A stretch of DNA of 22,862 nucleotides from JANNMJ01 sp031426455. GTDB taxonomy: Bacteria; Bacteroidota; Bacteroidia; Cytophagales; Hymenobacteraceae. Below the pieces are notes generated by a model, which was not told the origin of the DNA, searched no databases, and saw nothing but the letters and a program-made list of their open reading frames with translations. The first letter of the stretch is position 1; each line of letters opens with the position of its first letter. The DNA lies in NCBI GenBank assembly GCA_031426455.1, contig JANPLI010000210.1, positions 1 to 22,862 on the forward strand, read 5' to 3'. The position numbers and the translations under genes were made by a program. Of this stretch, positions 13,269-21,003 are shown in pieces.

Positions 13269-14219
13269 ATGTCGCTGCCCGCCGCCCCGCCCGTTGCCCG
13301 TCCCGACCAGCCGGCCGGGGGCTTGGGGCTGTTCCGCATCCAGGCGCTGCTGACGCTGCTGCTCTGGGCGGCCTGGGTGCTGCTGCCGCCCGTGCCGCAG
13401 GGCAAGTGGTTGCTGCTGAGTGTCGCGATGCTGGTCGTGGGTATTCCGCACGGCGCTAATGATCTCCAGTTGCTGGCCCTGCACCGGCCGGGCTGGTCGG
13501 CCTTCCGGCGCTTCATCGTTTATGGGCTGGCAGTGGTCGCTGCAATGGCCGCGATGCTGACCTGGCCGCTGGCCGGGCTGCTGGTTTTTCTGCTGCTCAC
13601 GGCGTTTCATTTTGGGCAGGGCGAGATGCTCATCGGCTCGGCTACCAGCCTGGGGTTGCGCGCCGTGGCCCTGGCTTACGGGGCCGTGCTGCTGCTGGCG
13701 CTGCTGGCGCCGCACGCGGCCGCGCTGCCCGCTTACCTGCCGGCCACCCCGGGTTTTGCCCGGCTGGTGCAGCTTTTCGCCCGCTTGCCCGCTTCGCCGC
13801 TGCCGTACGTGGGCGCGGCGGCGGCCCTGCTGACGGTGGCCGTGGCGGCGGAGCGGTTTCAGTCTGAAGGCGTCGTCCGGAAGCTGGCGGTGCTGCTGGG
13901 GCTGCTGGTGCTGTTTGCCCGCACCGATCTGGTGTTTGCCTTCAGCGTCTATTTTGGCATCTGGCACTCGCCCGATTCCATCCGGTTGTTCAGCGGGCGC
14001 CTTTATGGGGGCGGGGGCTGGCGCGCGGTGCGGCGGTTCTACGTCGCGGCGCTGCCGATTACGGGGCTGGCGCTGGGGCTGCTGGCCGGGGCAGGCTGGT
14101 TCAACGCGCGGGCCGGGCTAGCCTACCCGTTGCCGTTCGTGTTGCTGACGTTCATTTTCGCCGTCACGGTGCCGCACGTATTGGTGACGGAGCCGATCTA
14201 CCGCGAGCCGGAGGCTTGA
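13269..14219 (+). CDS. blh: Brp/Blh family beta-carotene 15,15'-dioxygenase
   Basis: The product is 316 residues, with around eight hydrophobic segments. Members split beta-carotene into two molecules of retinal in the membrane. The four conserved histidine motifs expected for the iron site are all present: GIPHGANDLQ (about residues 59-68), TAFHFGQGE (about 112-120), YFGIWHSPDSIR (about 229-240) and TVPHVLVTE (about 300-308). ATG 13269 gives a normal length; an upstream in-frame GTG (13182) lies inside the likely promoter. Members usually sit beside a rhodopsin gene, but none is found in this window, so retinal would serve a rhodopsin encoded elsewhere or another use. Gene symbol is by family only. 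Confidence 0.88.
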   Translation: MSLPAAPPVARPDQPAGGLGLFRIQALLTLLLWAAWVLLPPVPQGKWLLLSVAMLVVGIPHGANDLQLLALHRPGWSAFRRFIVYGLAVVAAMAAMLTWPLAGLLVFLLLTAFHFGQGEMLIGSATSLGLRAVALAYGAVLLLALLAPHAAALPAYLPATPGFARLVQLFARLPASPLPYVGAAAALLTVAVAAERFQSEGVVRKLAVLLGLLVLFARTDLVFAFSVYFGIWHSPDSIRLFSGRLYGGGGWRAVRRFYVAALPITGLALGLLAGAGWFNARAGLAYPLPFVLLTFIFAVTVPHVLVTEPIYREPEA

Positions 14220-14277
14220 GGGGGCAGCCCGCAATCAGCCTGCATCAGACCTCCGTCTTTTGTTCGTCTATCGATTG

Positions 14278-14319
14278 GCTCGCCGCTTGATGCTTGCCGC
14301 TTGAAGCTCGCCGCTGGTG
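14278..14319 (+). repeat. Three tandem 14-bp repeats before the E1 promoter
   Basis: GCTCGCCGCTTGAT (14278-14291), GCTTGCCGCTTGAA (14292-14305) and GCTCGCCGCTGGTG (14306-14319) are contiguous, with 2-4 differences between units. The array ends one base before the -33 box of the E1 gene. It could bind a regulator or be a slippage product. Confidence 0.7.
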
Positions 14320-14320
14320 A

Positions 14321-14348
14321 TTTGCGGCTCTCCGGGCCGGTACCTTTG
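14321..14348 (+). promoter_or_regulatory. TTTG-N16-TACCTTTG promoter of the E1 gene
   Basis: TTTG (14321-14324), 16 bases, then a perfect TAnnTTTG box TACCTTTG (14341-14348), which ends 4 bases before the ATG at 14353. This is the best Bacteroidota-type promoter in the window. It predicts a leaderless transcript. Confidence 0.7.
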
Positions 14349-14352
14349 TTCT

Positions 14353-16509
14353 ATGCCCAAAGTTGCCGCTCGCCCTGCCAAATCAACCGCCGATTCCGCC
14401 GCCCTGCCCCTTGACCTGCTGACCCGCGCTTACCGCCTGATGCGCACGGCCGAAGCAATGGCCGACTGCTACGAACGCGAGCGCGCCACCTGCCGCTACG
14501 TGCATTCCACGAGCCGGGGCCACGAGGCCGTCCAGCTGGCCGCCGCCGCCCACCTCACACCGGCCGACTATGTGGCGCCTTACTACCGCGACGAAAGTCT
14601 GCTCCTCGGCCTCGGCCTGACGCCCTACGAGCTGATGCTCCAACTGCTGGGCAAAGCCGACGACCCGTTCAGCGGTGGGCGCTCCTACTACGGCCACCCG
14701 AATCTGCGGCGCGCGGGCTTTCCGACGATCCCGCATCAGTCGTCGGCCACGGGGATGCAGGCCATTCCGGCTACCGGAATGGCGCACGCCATCAGTTACT
14801 TGCAGGGGCAGGGGGCGCCGCTGCACACGGCTGGCGCGTATGCCGGGCCACTGCCGGGGCTGAATGTCTTTCTGCCGAAGTCGGCGGGCGCCGCGCCGCT
14901 TGCGCTCTGCTCCATCGGCGACGGCGCCGTGACCGAAGGCGAAGTGAGTGAGGCCTTTCAGATGGCCGTGCTGAAGCAATTGCCGATTCTGTACCTCGTC
15001 CAGGACAATGGCTGGGGCATTTCGGCCACCGCCGCCGAGATGCGCGCCCAGGACGCCTACGAGTTCGCGGGCGGTTTCAAAGGAATGGCCCGCGTTCGGA
15101 TCGACGGCCGCGATTTCAGCCAGTGCCACGCCGGGCTGGCCGAAGCCTTTGCCCACGTGCGGGCCAGACGCGGGCCGGTGTTGGTCCACGCGGCCTGCCC
15201 GCTGCTGGGCCACCACACGAGCGGCGTCCGGCGCGAGTGGTACCGGGGCGACGACCTGGAGCGCCAGCGCCTCGACGACCCGCTGCCGCGCCTCCACAAG
15301 CAGCTTCGGGACGCGGGGCTGACGGAGAATCAGTTAGACGTCATAGCCGAAGAAGCCCGCGCCACCGTCGCCGCCGATTTCGCCCGCGCCGTGGCTGCAC
15401 CCGCGCCGACGGCGGAGTCGGTCACGCTCCACGAGTTCGCACCCACGCCCGTGACCGAAGAGCGCGGCACGCGTCGGCCCGCCAACGGCGAAAAAGTGGT
15501 GATGGTGGACGCCGCCCTCCACGCCTGCGACGAAATTCTGACCCAGTTTCCGGAAGCCCTTTTCTACGGCCAGGACGTGGGCGGCGAGCTGGGCGGCGTA
15601 TTCCGCGAAGCGGCCCTGCTAGCCAAAAAGCACGGCGACGCGCGCGTTTTCAACACCCCGATTCAGGAGGCGTACATCGTCGGCTCGACGGCCGGAATGA
15701 GCGCCGTGGGCGCCAAGCCCATTGTCGAAATTCAGTTTGCCGATTACATCTGGCCCGGCCTAAACCAGTTGGTCGAGGAGCTGTCGAAAAGCTGTTACCT
15801 GACGATGGGCAAGTTTCCGGTGCAGGCGCTGATTCGGGTGCCGGTGGGTGCCTACGGCGGCGGCGGCCCGTACCATTCGGGTTCCGTGGAAAGCACCCTG
15901 CTCACGATTCGCGGCATTAAGGTGGTATACCCCTCGAACGCCGCCGATATGAAAGGGCTGCTCAAAGCCGCCTTCCTCGACCCCAACCCGGTGGTGCTGC
16001 TCGAACACAAAGGGCTATATTGGAGTAAAGTGCCCGGCACCGACGATGCCAAAACCATCGAACCCGCCGCCGACTACGTGCTGCCGTTGGGGCAGGCCGC
16101 CGTGGCGTTCGAGGCTGCGCCGGAAGCCGTCGCCGAAGGCGATTCAGCCGTCGTGATCACCTACGGAATGGGCGTGTACTGGGCCACCGCCGCCTCCAAA
16201 GCCCTGAACAACCGGGTGGAAGTGCTCGACCTGCGCACCCTGAACCCCCTCGACTGGAACGCCGTGCAGGCCGCCGTCCGACGCCACAACAAGGTGCTGG
16301 TGCTCACCGAAGAGCCGCTGCTGAACTCGTTCGCCGAGAGCCTCGCCGGGCGCATCCAGCGCGCCTGCTGGGCCGACCTCGACGCGCCCGTCCACACCCT
16401 GGGCGCGCTCGACCTGCCGGCCATCGGCCTGAACGTGGTACTGGAAGCAGCCATGCTGCCGAGCGCGGAAAAAGTGAAGGCGGCGCTGGAAGCGCTGCTG
16501 GTAATGTAG
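14353..16509 (+). CDS. Fused E1 alpha/beta component of a 2-oxo acid dehydrogenase complex
   Basis: The protein of 718 residues decarboxylates a 2-oxo acid using thiamine diphosphate and passes the acyl group to E2 lipoyl domains. The alpha half (about 20-350) has the TPP motif SIGDGAVTEGEVSEAFQMAV to VQDNGWGIS (GDG at 189-191, N219) and the early R-G-H-E-A loop (about 55-59). The beta half (about 380-715) starts VVMVDAALHACDEIL and contains FYGQDVGGELGG, the NTPIQEAYIVGSTAGMSAVG segment, Y-G-G-G-G-P-Y-H-S and the C-terminal transketolase domain (about 590-715, VLVLTEEPLLNSFAESLAGR). Most family members encode the halves separately; the single-chain form is usual in Bacteroidota. Branched-chain substrates are likely but not proven, and no E2 or E3 gene is in view. 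Start ATG 14353 is fixed by the promoter. The next gene follows after 11 bases. Confidence 0.93.
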   Translation: MPKVAARPAKSTADSAALPLDLLTRAYRLMRTAEAMADCYERERATCRYVHSTSRGHEAVQLAAAAHLTPADYVAPYYRDESLLLGLGLTPYELMLQLLGKADDPFSGGRSYYGHPNLRRAGFPTIPHQSSATGMQAIPATGMAHAISYLQGQGAPLHTAGAYAGPLPGLNVFLPKSAGAAPLALCSIGDGAVTEGEVSEAFQMAVLKQLPILYLVQDNGWGISATAAEMRAQDAYEFAGGFKGMARVRIDGRDFSQCHAGLAEAFAHVRARRGPVLVHAACPLLGHHTSGVRREWYRGDDLERQRLDDPLPRLHKQLRDAGLTENQLDVIAEEARATVAADFARAVAAPAPTAESVTLHEFAPTPVTEERGTRRPANGEKVVMVDAALHACDEILTQFPEALFYGQDVGGELGGVFREAALLAKKHGDARVFNTPIQEAYIVGSTAGMSAVGAKPIVEIQFADYIWPGLNQLVEELSKSCYLTMGKFPVQALIRVPVGAYGGGGPYHSGSVESTLLTIRGIKVVYPSNAADMKGLLKAAFLDPNPVVLLEHKGLYWSKVPGTDDAKTIEPAADYVLPLGQAAVAFEAAPEAVAEGDSAVVITYGMGVYWATAASKALNNRVEVLDLRTLNPLDWNAVQAAVRRHNKVLVLTEEPLLNSFAESLAGRIQRACWADLDAPVHTLGALDLPAIGLNVVLEAAMLPSAEKVKAALEALLVM

Positions 16510-16520
16510 GATTTTTTGTT

Positions 16521-18269
16521 ATGAAAAAAATACGTCAACTCGCATTGGCGGCCTTGCTGGTACTGCTGACTGTACCGAGCTTCGGCCAGGTAGTAGAATG
16601 GCTCACGATGAGCCCTGCCCCGTTGTCGCTGGATGCGTCCAGCACGGCTTCGCTATTACTCACCTTCTCGGAGCCGGTGGACGCCGCCAGCTTGAGGTCG
16701 CGTGCCATTCGCGTGATGGGTAGTCTGACTGGTAGTCGTATGGGGAGTTACACGGGTGCGGGCACCACTCAGGTGAGGTTTACACCAGTTCATCCGTGGT
16801 TGCCTGGCGAGCGCATTGAAATTACCGTGACGCAGGCCCTGAGAGGCGTGAGCGGAACGGCAGCTCGACCGCGTAAGGAATATTTTGTGGTTGCCACCAC
16901 GCCCGCGTCCCTCGTGTATAGTGCTCCAATCGTGTCAGCTTACAGTACCCCCGGTATTCCGCAGCATCTGGTTTGTGGTGACTTTGATGGCGATCATGCA
17001 GTCGACGTAGCGGTTACGCGACTTGGGCCCAACGGCGTGGAGATACTGCACAACATCGGTAACGGTCGCTTCAGCGCAAGACCGCTCATCGCTCTGCCGC
17101 AGAATGTAGGCCAGTTGAGTGCAGTAGATGTGGAAGGCGACGGGGATTTGGATTTACTGGTTAGTGTGCAGCAGCAATTTCCGTCGCTCCGTTTCGAACT
17201 GATTTGCTTGCGGAATGACGGCGTTGGCAACTTCAGCGCCCCCACTGGATATGGGGTAGCTACGGCCGTGCACGGCGCTCCTCACGCACTGCACACGGCT
17301 GACCTGACGATGGATGGGCTGGCCGATGCGATTCTCACGCCGCAAGCTGCCATATTCCCGCAAGACAGCATCTGGGTGTTGGCGGTTGATTCAGTCGGTA
17401 CTTTTCACCGGACGCAGCGGATACCGATCCGCGCCGGGGCATCCGGACTGGAAGAAATAGGTGTGACGACGGGTGATTTCAACCGCGACGGCTTACCCGA
17501 TTTGGCTACCTGTCGGACTGATCCGGCTACCGTGCGCGATGGGGCCACGCTCACCGTGTACCGCAACGACCGGCTTATACCTTTTGCTGATTCAGCGCAA
17601 ACGATCTTATACGCCACGGTTGGCGGGCAGATTACTACAGCCGACCTTGACGGCGATGGTGCGCTGGAAGTGTGTGGCAGCTCAGCGATTGGCGACTTCT
17701 TCGCCCACCGGACCACCCCCGGGGGAGGTGTCAACACCTTTTACTGGCCCGTGTCGAGTTACCAAGGGCATCGACTACCCCCTGTAATCGGCGATTTCGA
17801 TGGTGACCATTATCTGGAAGCTTTTCTTGACTCGGCTAATTCCAGTTATGGCGTAATGCTCCGCGGCTTCTTATTCGGGAGTCCTCAGTCTTTTAGTACG
17901 AAGGCGATACTGTTTGGGCAGCGCACTTACGCACTGGCTGCCGCTGATGTCACCGGCGATGGCCGTCTCGACCTGCTCGCAGCAGTGGACGACGCCGTGA
18001 GCGTAATTACGAACGCCGATCTACTTGGGCTAAGCACTATTGATGCGCCCGCCTCCGTGAACCAGCCCTATCCGAACCCGGTAGCTACGGGCGGGCGACT
18101 GGTGGTCCCACAAACAGCTTACGGGCAGCCCATTGAGTTGCTTGATGCGATGGGGCGACAGTGGCCTTTGCACGTATCCACAACTTCCGGGCAAGTAGTT
18201 ATCACCGCCGCTCCTGGCCTTTATGTGTTGCGCTGGGGCAGACAACAGACCCGATTAGTTGTGCACTAA
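16521..18269 (+). CDS. Secreted FG-GAP/VCBS repeat protein with type IX sorting domain
   Basis: The product is 582 residues. A Sec signal peptide (MKKIRQLALAALLVLLTVPS, cleavage near residue 22) leads to an Ig-like SbsA-type domain (about 25-120, LLLTFSEPVDAASLRSRAIR). The central part has at least six FG-GAP/VCBS repeats, seen as D-F-D-G-D, D-V-E-G-D-G-D-L-D, D-F-N-R-D-G-L-P-D, D-L-D-G-D-G, D-F-D-G-D-H and D-V-T-G-D-G-R-L-D; these acid loops bind calcium and build a propeller. The last ~75 residues (NQPYPNPVATGGRLVVP, IELLDAMGR, APGLYVLRW, RLVVH) are a type A T9SS C-terminal sorting domain, so the protein is exported across the outer membrane and anchored or released. Cargo function unknown, perhaps adhesion. 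It starts 11 bases after E1 and has lower GC than E1. Confidence 0.9.
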   Translation: MKKIRQLALAALLVLLTVPSFGQVVEWLTMSPAPLSLDASSTASLLLTFSEPVDAASLRSRAIRVMGSLTGSRMGSYTGAGTTQVRFTPVHPWLPGERIEITVTQALRGVSGTAARPRKEYFVVATTPASLVYSAPIVSAYSTPGIPQHLVCGDFDGDHAVDVAVTRLGPNGVEILHNIGNGRFSARPLIALPQNVGQLSAVDVEGDGDLDLLVSVQQQFPSLRFELICLRNDGVGNFSAPTGYGVATAVHGAPHALHTADLTMDGLADAILTPQAAIFPQDSIWVLAVDSVGTFHRTQRIPIRAGASGLEEIGVTTGDFNRDGLPDLATCRTDPATVRDGATLTVYRNDRLIPFADSAQTILYATVGGQITTADLDGDGALEVCGSSAIGDFFAHRTTPGGGVNTFYWPVSSYQGHRLPPVIGDFDGDHYLEAFLDSANSSYGVMLRGFLFGSPQSFSTKAILFGQRTYALAAADVTGDGRLDLLAAVDDAVSVITNADLLGLSTIDAPASVNQPYPNPVATGGRLVVPQTAYGQPIELLDAMGRQWPLHVSTTSGQVVITAAPGLYVLRWGRQQTRLVVH

Positions 18270-18281
18270 CCGAGTCTGTTG
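18243..18281. terminator. Symmetric hairpin between convergent genes
   Basis: CAACAGAC (18243-18250) pairs with GTCTGTTG (18274-18281), and TTAGT (18255-18259) with ACTAA (18265-18269), leaving a symmetric CCGA/CCGA internal loop and a 5-base TGTGC loop. It overlaps the last codons and stop of the VCBS gene and ends 6 bases before the stop of the M2 peptidase gene, so it is placed to end transcription from both sides. No long T tract follows either way. Confidence 0.6.
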
Positions 18282-18286
18282 CTCAC

Positions 18287-20155
18287 TTACATCGTGTACT
18301 TGCGCCCTTTGTTCACTTCCTTCAGATACACCATCAGCGGTTCGAAGTAGGCCACCATGGCCTTGGCCGACAGGTCGGAGCCGGTCTTTTCGCGCAGCAG
18401 CACCCGCCAGTCAGCGGTGGCGCCGGGTTGCAGGATGCTGGTCAGGAAAGCCCCCACCTCTTTGGAGCCGAAGTAGTTGGTGGCGTGCGGGTCTTGGTGC
18501 AGAATCTGCCGGGCGATGTGGTCGTGCAGCTGAAAGAGCAGCACGTAGGATAGGGCGTAGTCGTAGTACTGCGCCGGGTCGTCGTTGATATGCGTTTTCG
18601 TGGCGGGGTCCAGAAACTGCTCGCCGCGCGAGCCTGCCCCGCCGGGCGGCACGATGCCCTGGTACTGCTGCACCAGCTCCCACCAGCGGGCGTTGAGCTT
18701 TTCGGCCGGCAGGCGCTGGCCGTAGAAATCGTGCTCCCACTCGGTCATCGTGCCCGTGGCGAAGGGGATGAACGGCACGTACTGGAGGGCTTCCTTGAGC
18801 AGCACCTGCGTCTGGTCGGTCTTCGTTTTGGCATCAATCAGCCCCAGCCCGGCCAGGAACGGCTGCTGCTGCGCGGCCAGGCCCATCATCGAGCCTACCG
18901 CCTCGTGGTACGCGCGGTTGGCGCCCTGACGCAGCAGCGGCGGCACCGCCGGGTTGGTGTAGGCGAGGTAGTAGTAGATATGCCCCAGCTCGTGGTGGGT
19001 CGTTTCGTACCACTCGGTGTTGGCTTCCACGCTCATCAGCGAGCGCACATCCTGTTGCAGGTTCATATGCCACGCCGAAGCGTGGTTATTCTTCTGGTAA
19101 AGGGCGGTTTTGGGCAGCGGGTAGAGGTCCGATTTCTCGTAGAACGACGCCGGCAGCGCCGGGAAGCCCAAGCTTTGGTAGAACCGCTCGGCCTGCTTGA
19201 CCTGCCACTCGGCGCCTTTCTGCGCGAGCACCTTGTCGAGATCCAGGCCCTTGACGTCCACCAGCGCGCTCCAGTCCTGACCCCAGCGGTTGGGCAGCCA
19301 GTGGGCGGGCAATTGGTCGGGCACCTGCTTGGCGCTGTACTTTTTGGCCAGCTCGTAGCGCGCCCAAGTGTGCAGCTCGCGGTAGAGCGGGCGCAGTTCC
19401 TGGTTGAGCTGGCGCACCAGCGCGAGCATTTCCGGGCTGCTCATTCCGTAGTCGGACACCTGGTACGAGAAGTAGTCCGGGTAGCCCAGCGCGCCCACCA
19501 CCTCGTTGCGCAGGCCGCGCAGGTTTAGCAACCCGGGGCGTAGGGTGGGACCGATGGCCTTCGAGGCTTCCCAGGCGGCCAGCCGCTTGGTGGGGTTGCG
19601 CTCCCGGCGCAGCTCCTCGTCGAGCTGGTTGGTGCTGACCTTTTTGCCGCCGAGGCGATACTCGTAGCCGTAAAGCTGCTCGGTCTGCTGAGTTTCGGCC
19701 TTGATGCGGCGTTTCACCACATCGGCTACGGTCTGGGGCGAGGAAGCCGCGTTGTAGAGAGCCACCTCCAACTGCTTGACCTGAAGGGGCGCCAGCGCCT
19801 CGCGGTGCGTGAGCAGTTCGCGGATACGGGTGATGACGGCGGCGCTGCCTTGAAAGGCGGCCATTGCCTCGTTGGCGCGGCGCGTGGCTACGGAATTGGT
19901 CGAGTCGCTGGCCACGATGTGCGTGTTCGAGCGCCATTCGGCTTCCGAAGAGATCGTGTACAGGCGCAGATATTCCGCCGAGTAGCCCGCCAGGAAGGTT
20001 TCGGCTTCGGCCCGCCAGTCGGGGGGCTTGGGTGCGGGCGGCGGGGGCGGGGTAAGTGCAGGCGACGCGGCGGCTACGGGAGCGGCTTGTTTGGCGGTGG
20101 GGGCGCAGGCGGCAAGTGCGGCCGCCAGGGCGAGGGGGAGAAGGCGTTTCTGCAT
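18287..20155 (-). CDS. M2 family (angiotensin-converting-enzyme-like) metallopeptidase lipoprotein
   Basis: The 622-residue product begins MQKRLLPLALAAALAACAPT with a lipobox L-A-A-C (Cys17), so it is a lipoprotein of the periplasm or outer membrane. A Pro/Ala linker (about 18-45) precedes an all-helical M2 domain. The zinc motif is TTHHELGHIYYY (H388, E389, H392), with the third ligand in YHEAVGSMM (E418). The downstream LLFQLHDHIARQILH segment (about 555-570) matches the substrate-binding helix of ACE, and YFEPLMVYLKEVNKG closes the domain. M2 enzymes remove C-terminal dipeptides from oligopeptides, so a nutritional or peptide-turnover role is likely. Length is normal. The start at 20155 is preceded by a promoter box ending 3 bases upstream. 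It stands alone, convergent with the VCBS gene. Confidence 0.93.
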   Translation of the reverse strand: MQKRLLPLALAAALAACAPTAKQAAPVAAASPALTPPPPPAPKPPDWRAEAETFLAGYSAEYLRLYTISSEAEWRSNTHIVASDSTNSVATRRANEAMAAFQGSAAVITRIRELLTHREALAPLQVKQLEVALYNAASSPQTVADVVKRRIKAETQQTEQLYGYEYRLGGKKVSTNQLDEELRRERNPTKRLAAWEASKAIGPTLRPGLLNLRGLRNEVVGALGYPDYFSYQVSDYGMSSPEMLALVRQLNQELRPLYRELHTWARYELAKKYSAKQVPDQLPAHWLPNRWGQDWSALVDVKGLDLDKVLAQKGAEWQVKQAERFYQSLGFPALPASFYEKSDLYPLPKTALYQKNNHASAWHMNLQQDVRSLMSVEANTEWYETTHHELGHIYYYLAYTNPAVPPLLRQGANRAYHEAVGSMMGLAAQQQPFLAGLGLIDAKTKTDQTQVLLKEALQYVPFIPFATGTMTEWEHDFYGQRLPAEKLNARWWELVQQYQGIVPPGGAGSRGEQFLDPATKTHINDDPAQYYDYALSYVLLFQLHDHIARQILHQDPHATNYFGSKEVGAFLTSILQPGATADWRVLLREKTGSDLSAKAMVAYFEPLMVYLKEVNKGRKYTM

Positions 20156-20158
20156 GCA

Positions 20159-20166
20159 CGAATGTA
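20159..20166 (-). promoter_or_regulatory. -7 promoter box of the M2 peptidase gene
   Basis: On the minus strand TACATTCG (20166-20159) fits TAnnTTTG with one change and ends 3 bases before the ATG at 20155. It overlaps the left arm of the 14-bp inverted repeat that begins at 20163. No clear -33 TTTG is seen upstream. Confidence 0.45.
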
Positions 20167-20297
20167 GCCAGGGGCTACTGTCCCGCCGCAGGCGTGGCGC
20201 GAGGCGGCACGCGAAAAAGTTAGCCCTTTACGCCTTCCCCCTTCCCCGCCTTGCCGCTTCGCGGCTCGTTGGCTGCGGGGCGGAGCCCCTGGCTACA
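20163..20297. repeat. 14-bp perfect inverted repeat bracketing the M2-rpiA gap
   Basis: TGTAGCCAGGGGCT (20163-20176) is repeated exactly inverted at 20284-20297, 107 bases apart. The left arm overlaps the M2 peptidase promoter; the right arm contains the rpiA stop codon (20293-20295). Between them are a hairpin GCCGC-TTCG-CGGC like segment and GGGGC-GGA-GCCCC (20277-20289). The structure could be a long rpiA terminator stem or a small inserted repeat element. No coding frame is supported inside. Confidence 0.65.
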
Positions 20298-20958
20298 CAG
20301 TTCGCACGCCGCTTTCGCCGGCCAGCAGCGCCACATCGGCGGGGCGCCGGGCGAAGAGCCCCACCGTCATCACGCCCGCCCACTGGTTGATTTCCGCTTC
20401 CAGCGCGGCGGGGTCCGTGATCGTCAGCCCCGCCACATCCAGTATTACATTGCCGTTATCGGTCACGAACCCCTCGCGCAGGGTTGGCTGGCCGCCGAGC
20501 GCCGTCAGTTGGCGGGCTACCAGGGCGCGGGCCATCGGAATCACTTCCACGGGCAGCGGAAAGGCGCCGAGTTGCTCTACCAGCTTGGCTTCGTGCGCGA
20601 TACAGACGAAAAGCCGGCTGGCGGCTGCCACGATCTTTTCGCGCGTCAGGGCGCCGCCGCCGCCTTTGATCATTGCCAGGGCGGGGGTGATTTCGTCGGC
20701 GCCGTCCACGTAAACGGCTAGTTGCTGTGTTACCTCGTTGAGGTCCAGCACCCGAATGCCGCGCGCGGTCAGGTGGCGGGCGGTGGCTTCCGACGAGGCC
20801 ACGGCACCGCCCAGCGGTCGGCCAGCATCGGCCAAGGCGTCGATGAAAAAGGTGGCCGTTGAGCCGGTACCTACCCCGATGATGGTACCGGGTGTGGTGG
20901 GGACGTAGGCCAGGGCCGCCAGGGCGGCTTGTTGCTTGAAAGAGTCGGCGGAAGTCAT
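20293..20958 (-). CDS. rpiA: Ribose-5-phosphate isomerase A
   Basis: This 221-residue cytosolic enzyme interconverts ribose 5-phosphate and ribulose 5-phosphate in the pentose phosphate pathway. Hallmarks are GVGTGSTATFFIDAL (about residues 28-42, phosphate loop), ASSEAT (about 54-59), the catalytic VYVDGADEI (about 82-90) with two acidic residues, and MIKGGGGALTREKIVA (about 95-110) carrying the conserved Lys and Glu. DNGNVILDV (about 167-175) near the C terminus is also typical. Length is standard, and ATG 20958 is the natural start. The stop lies in the right arm of a 14-bp inverted repeat. It begins 45 bases after the MtfA-family gene on the same strand, so the two may share a transcript. 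Confidence 0.96.
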   Translation of the reverse strand: MTSADSFKQQAALAALAYVPTTPGTIIGVGTGSTATFFIDALADAGRPLGGAVASSEATARHLTARGIRVLDLNEVTQQLAVYVDGADEITPALAMIKGGGGALTREKIVAAASRLFVCIAHEAKLVEQLGAFPLPVEVIPMARALVARQLTALGGQPTLREGFVTDNGNVILDVAGLTITDPAALEAEINQWAGVMTVGLFARRPADVALLAGESGVRTV

Positions 20959-21003
20959 TGGCGGGGGTGAGGGGAAGGGAAAAGCCGGAATGGTGGCCCG
21001 AAG

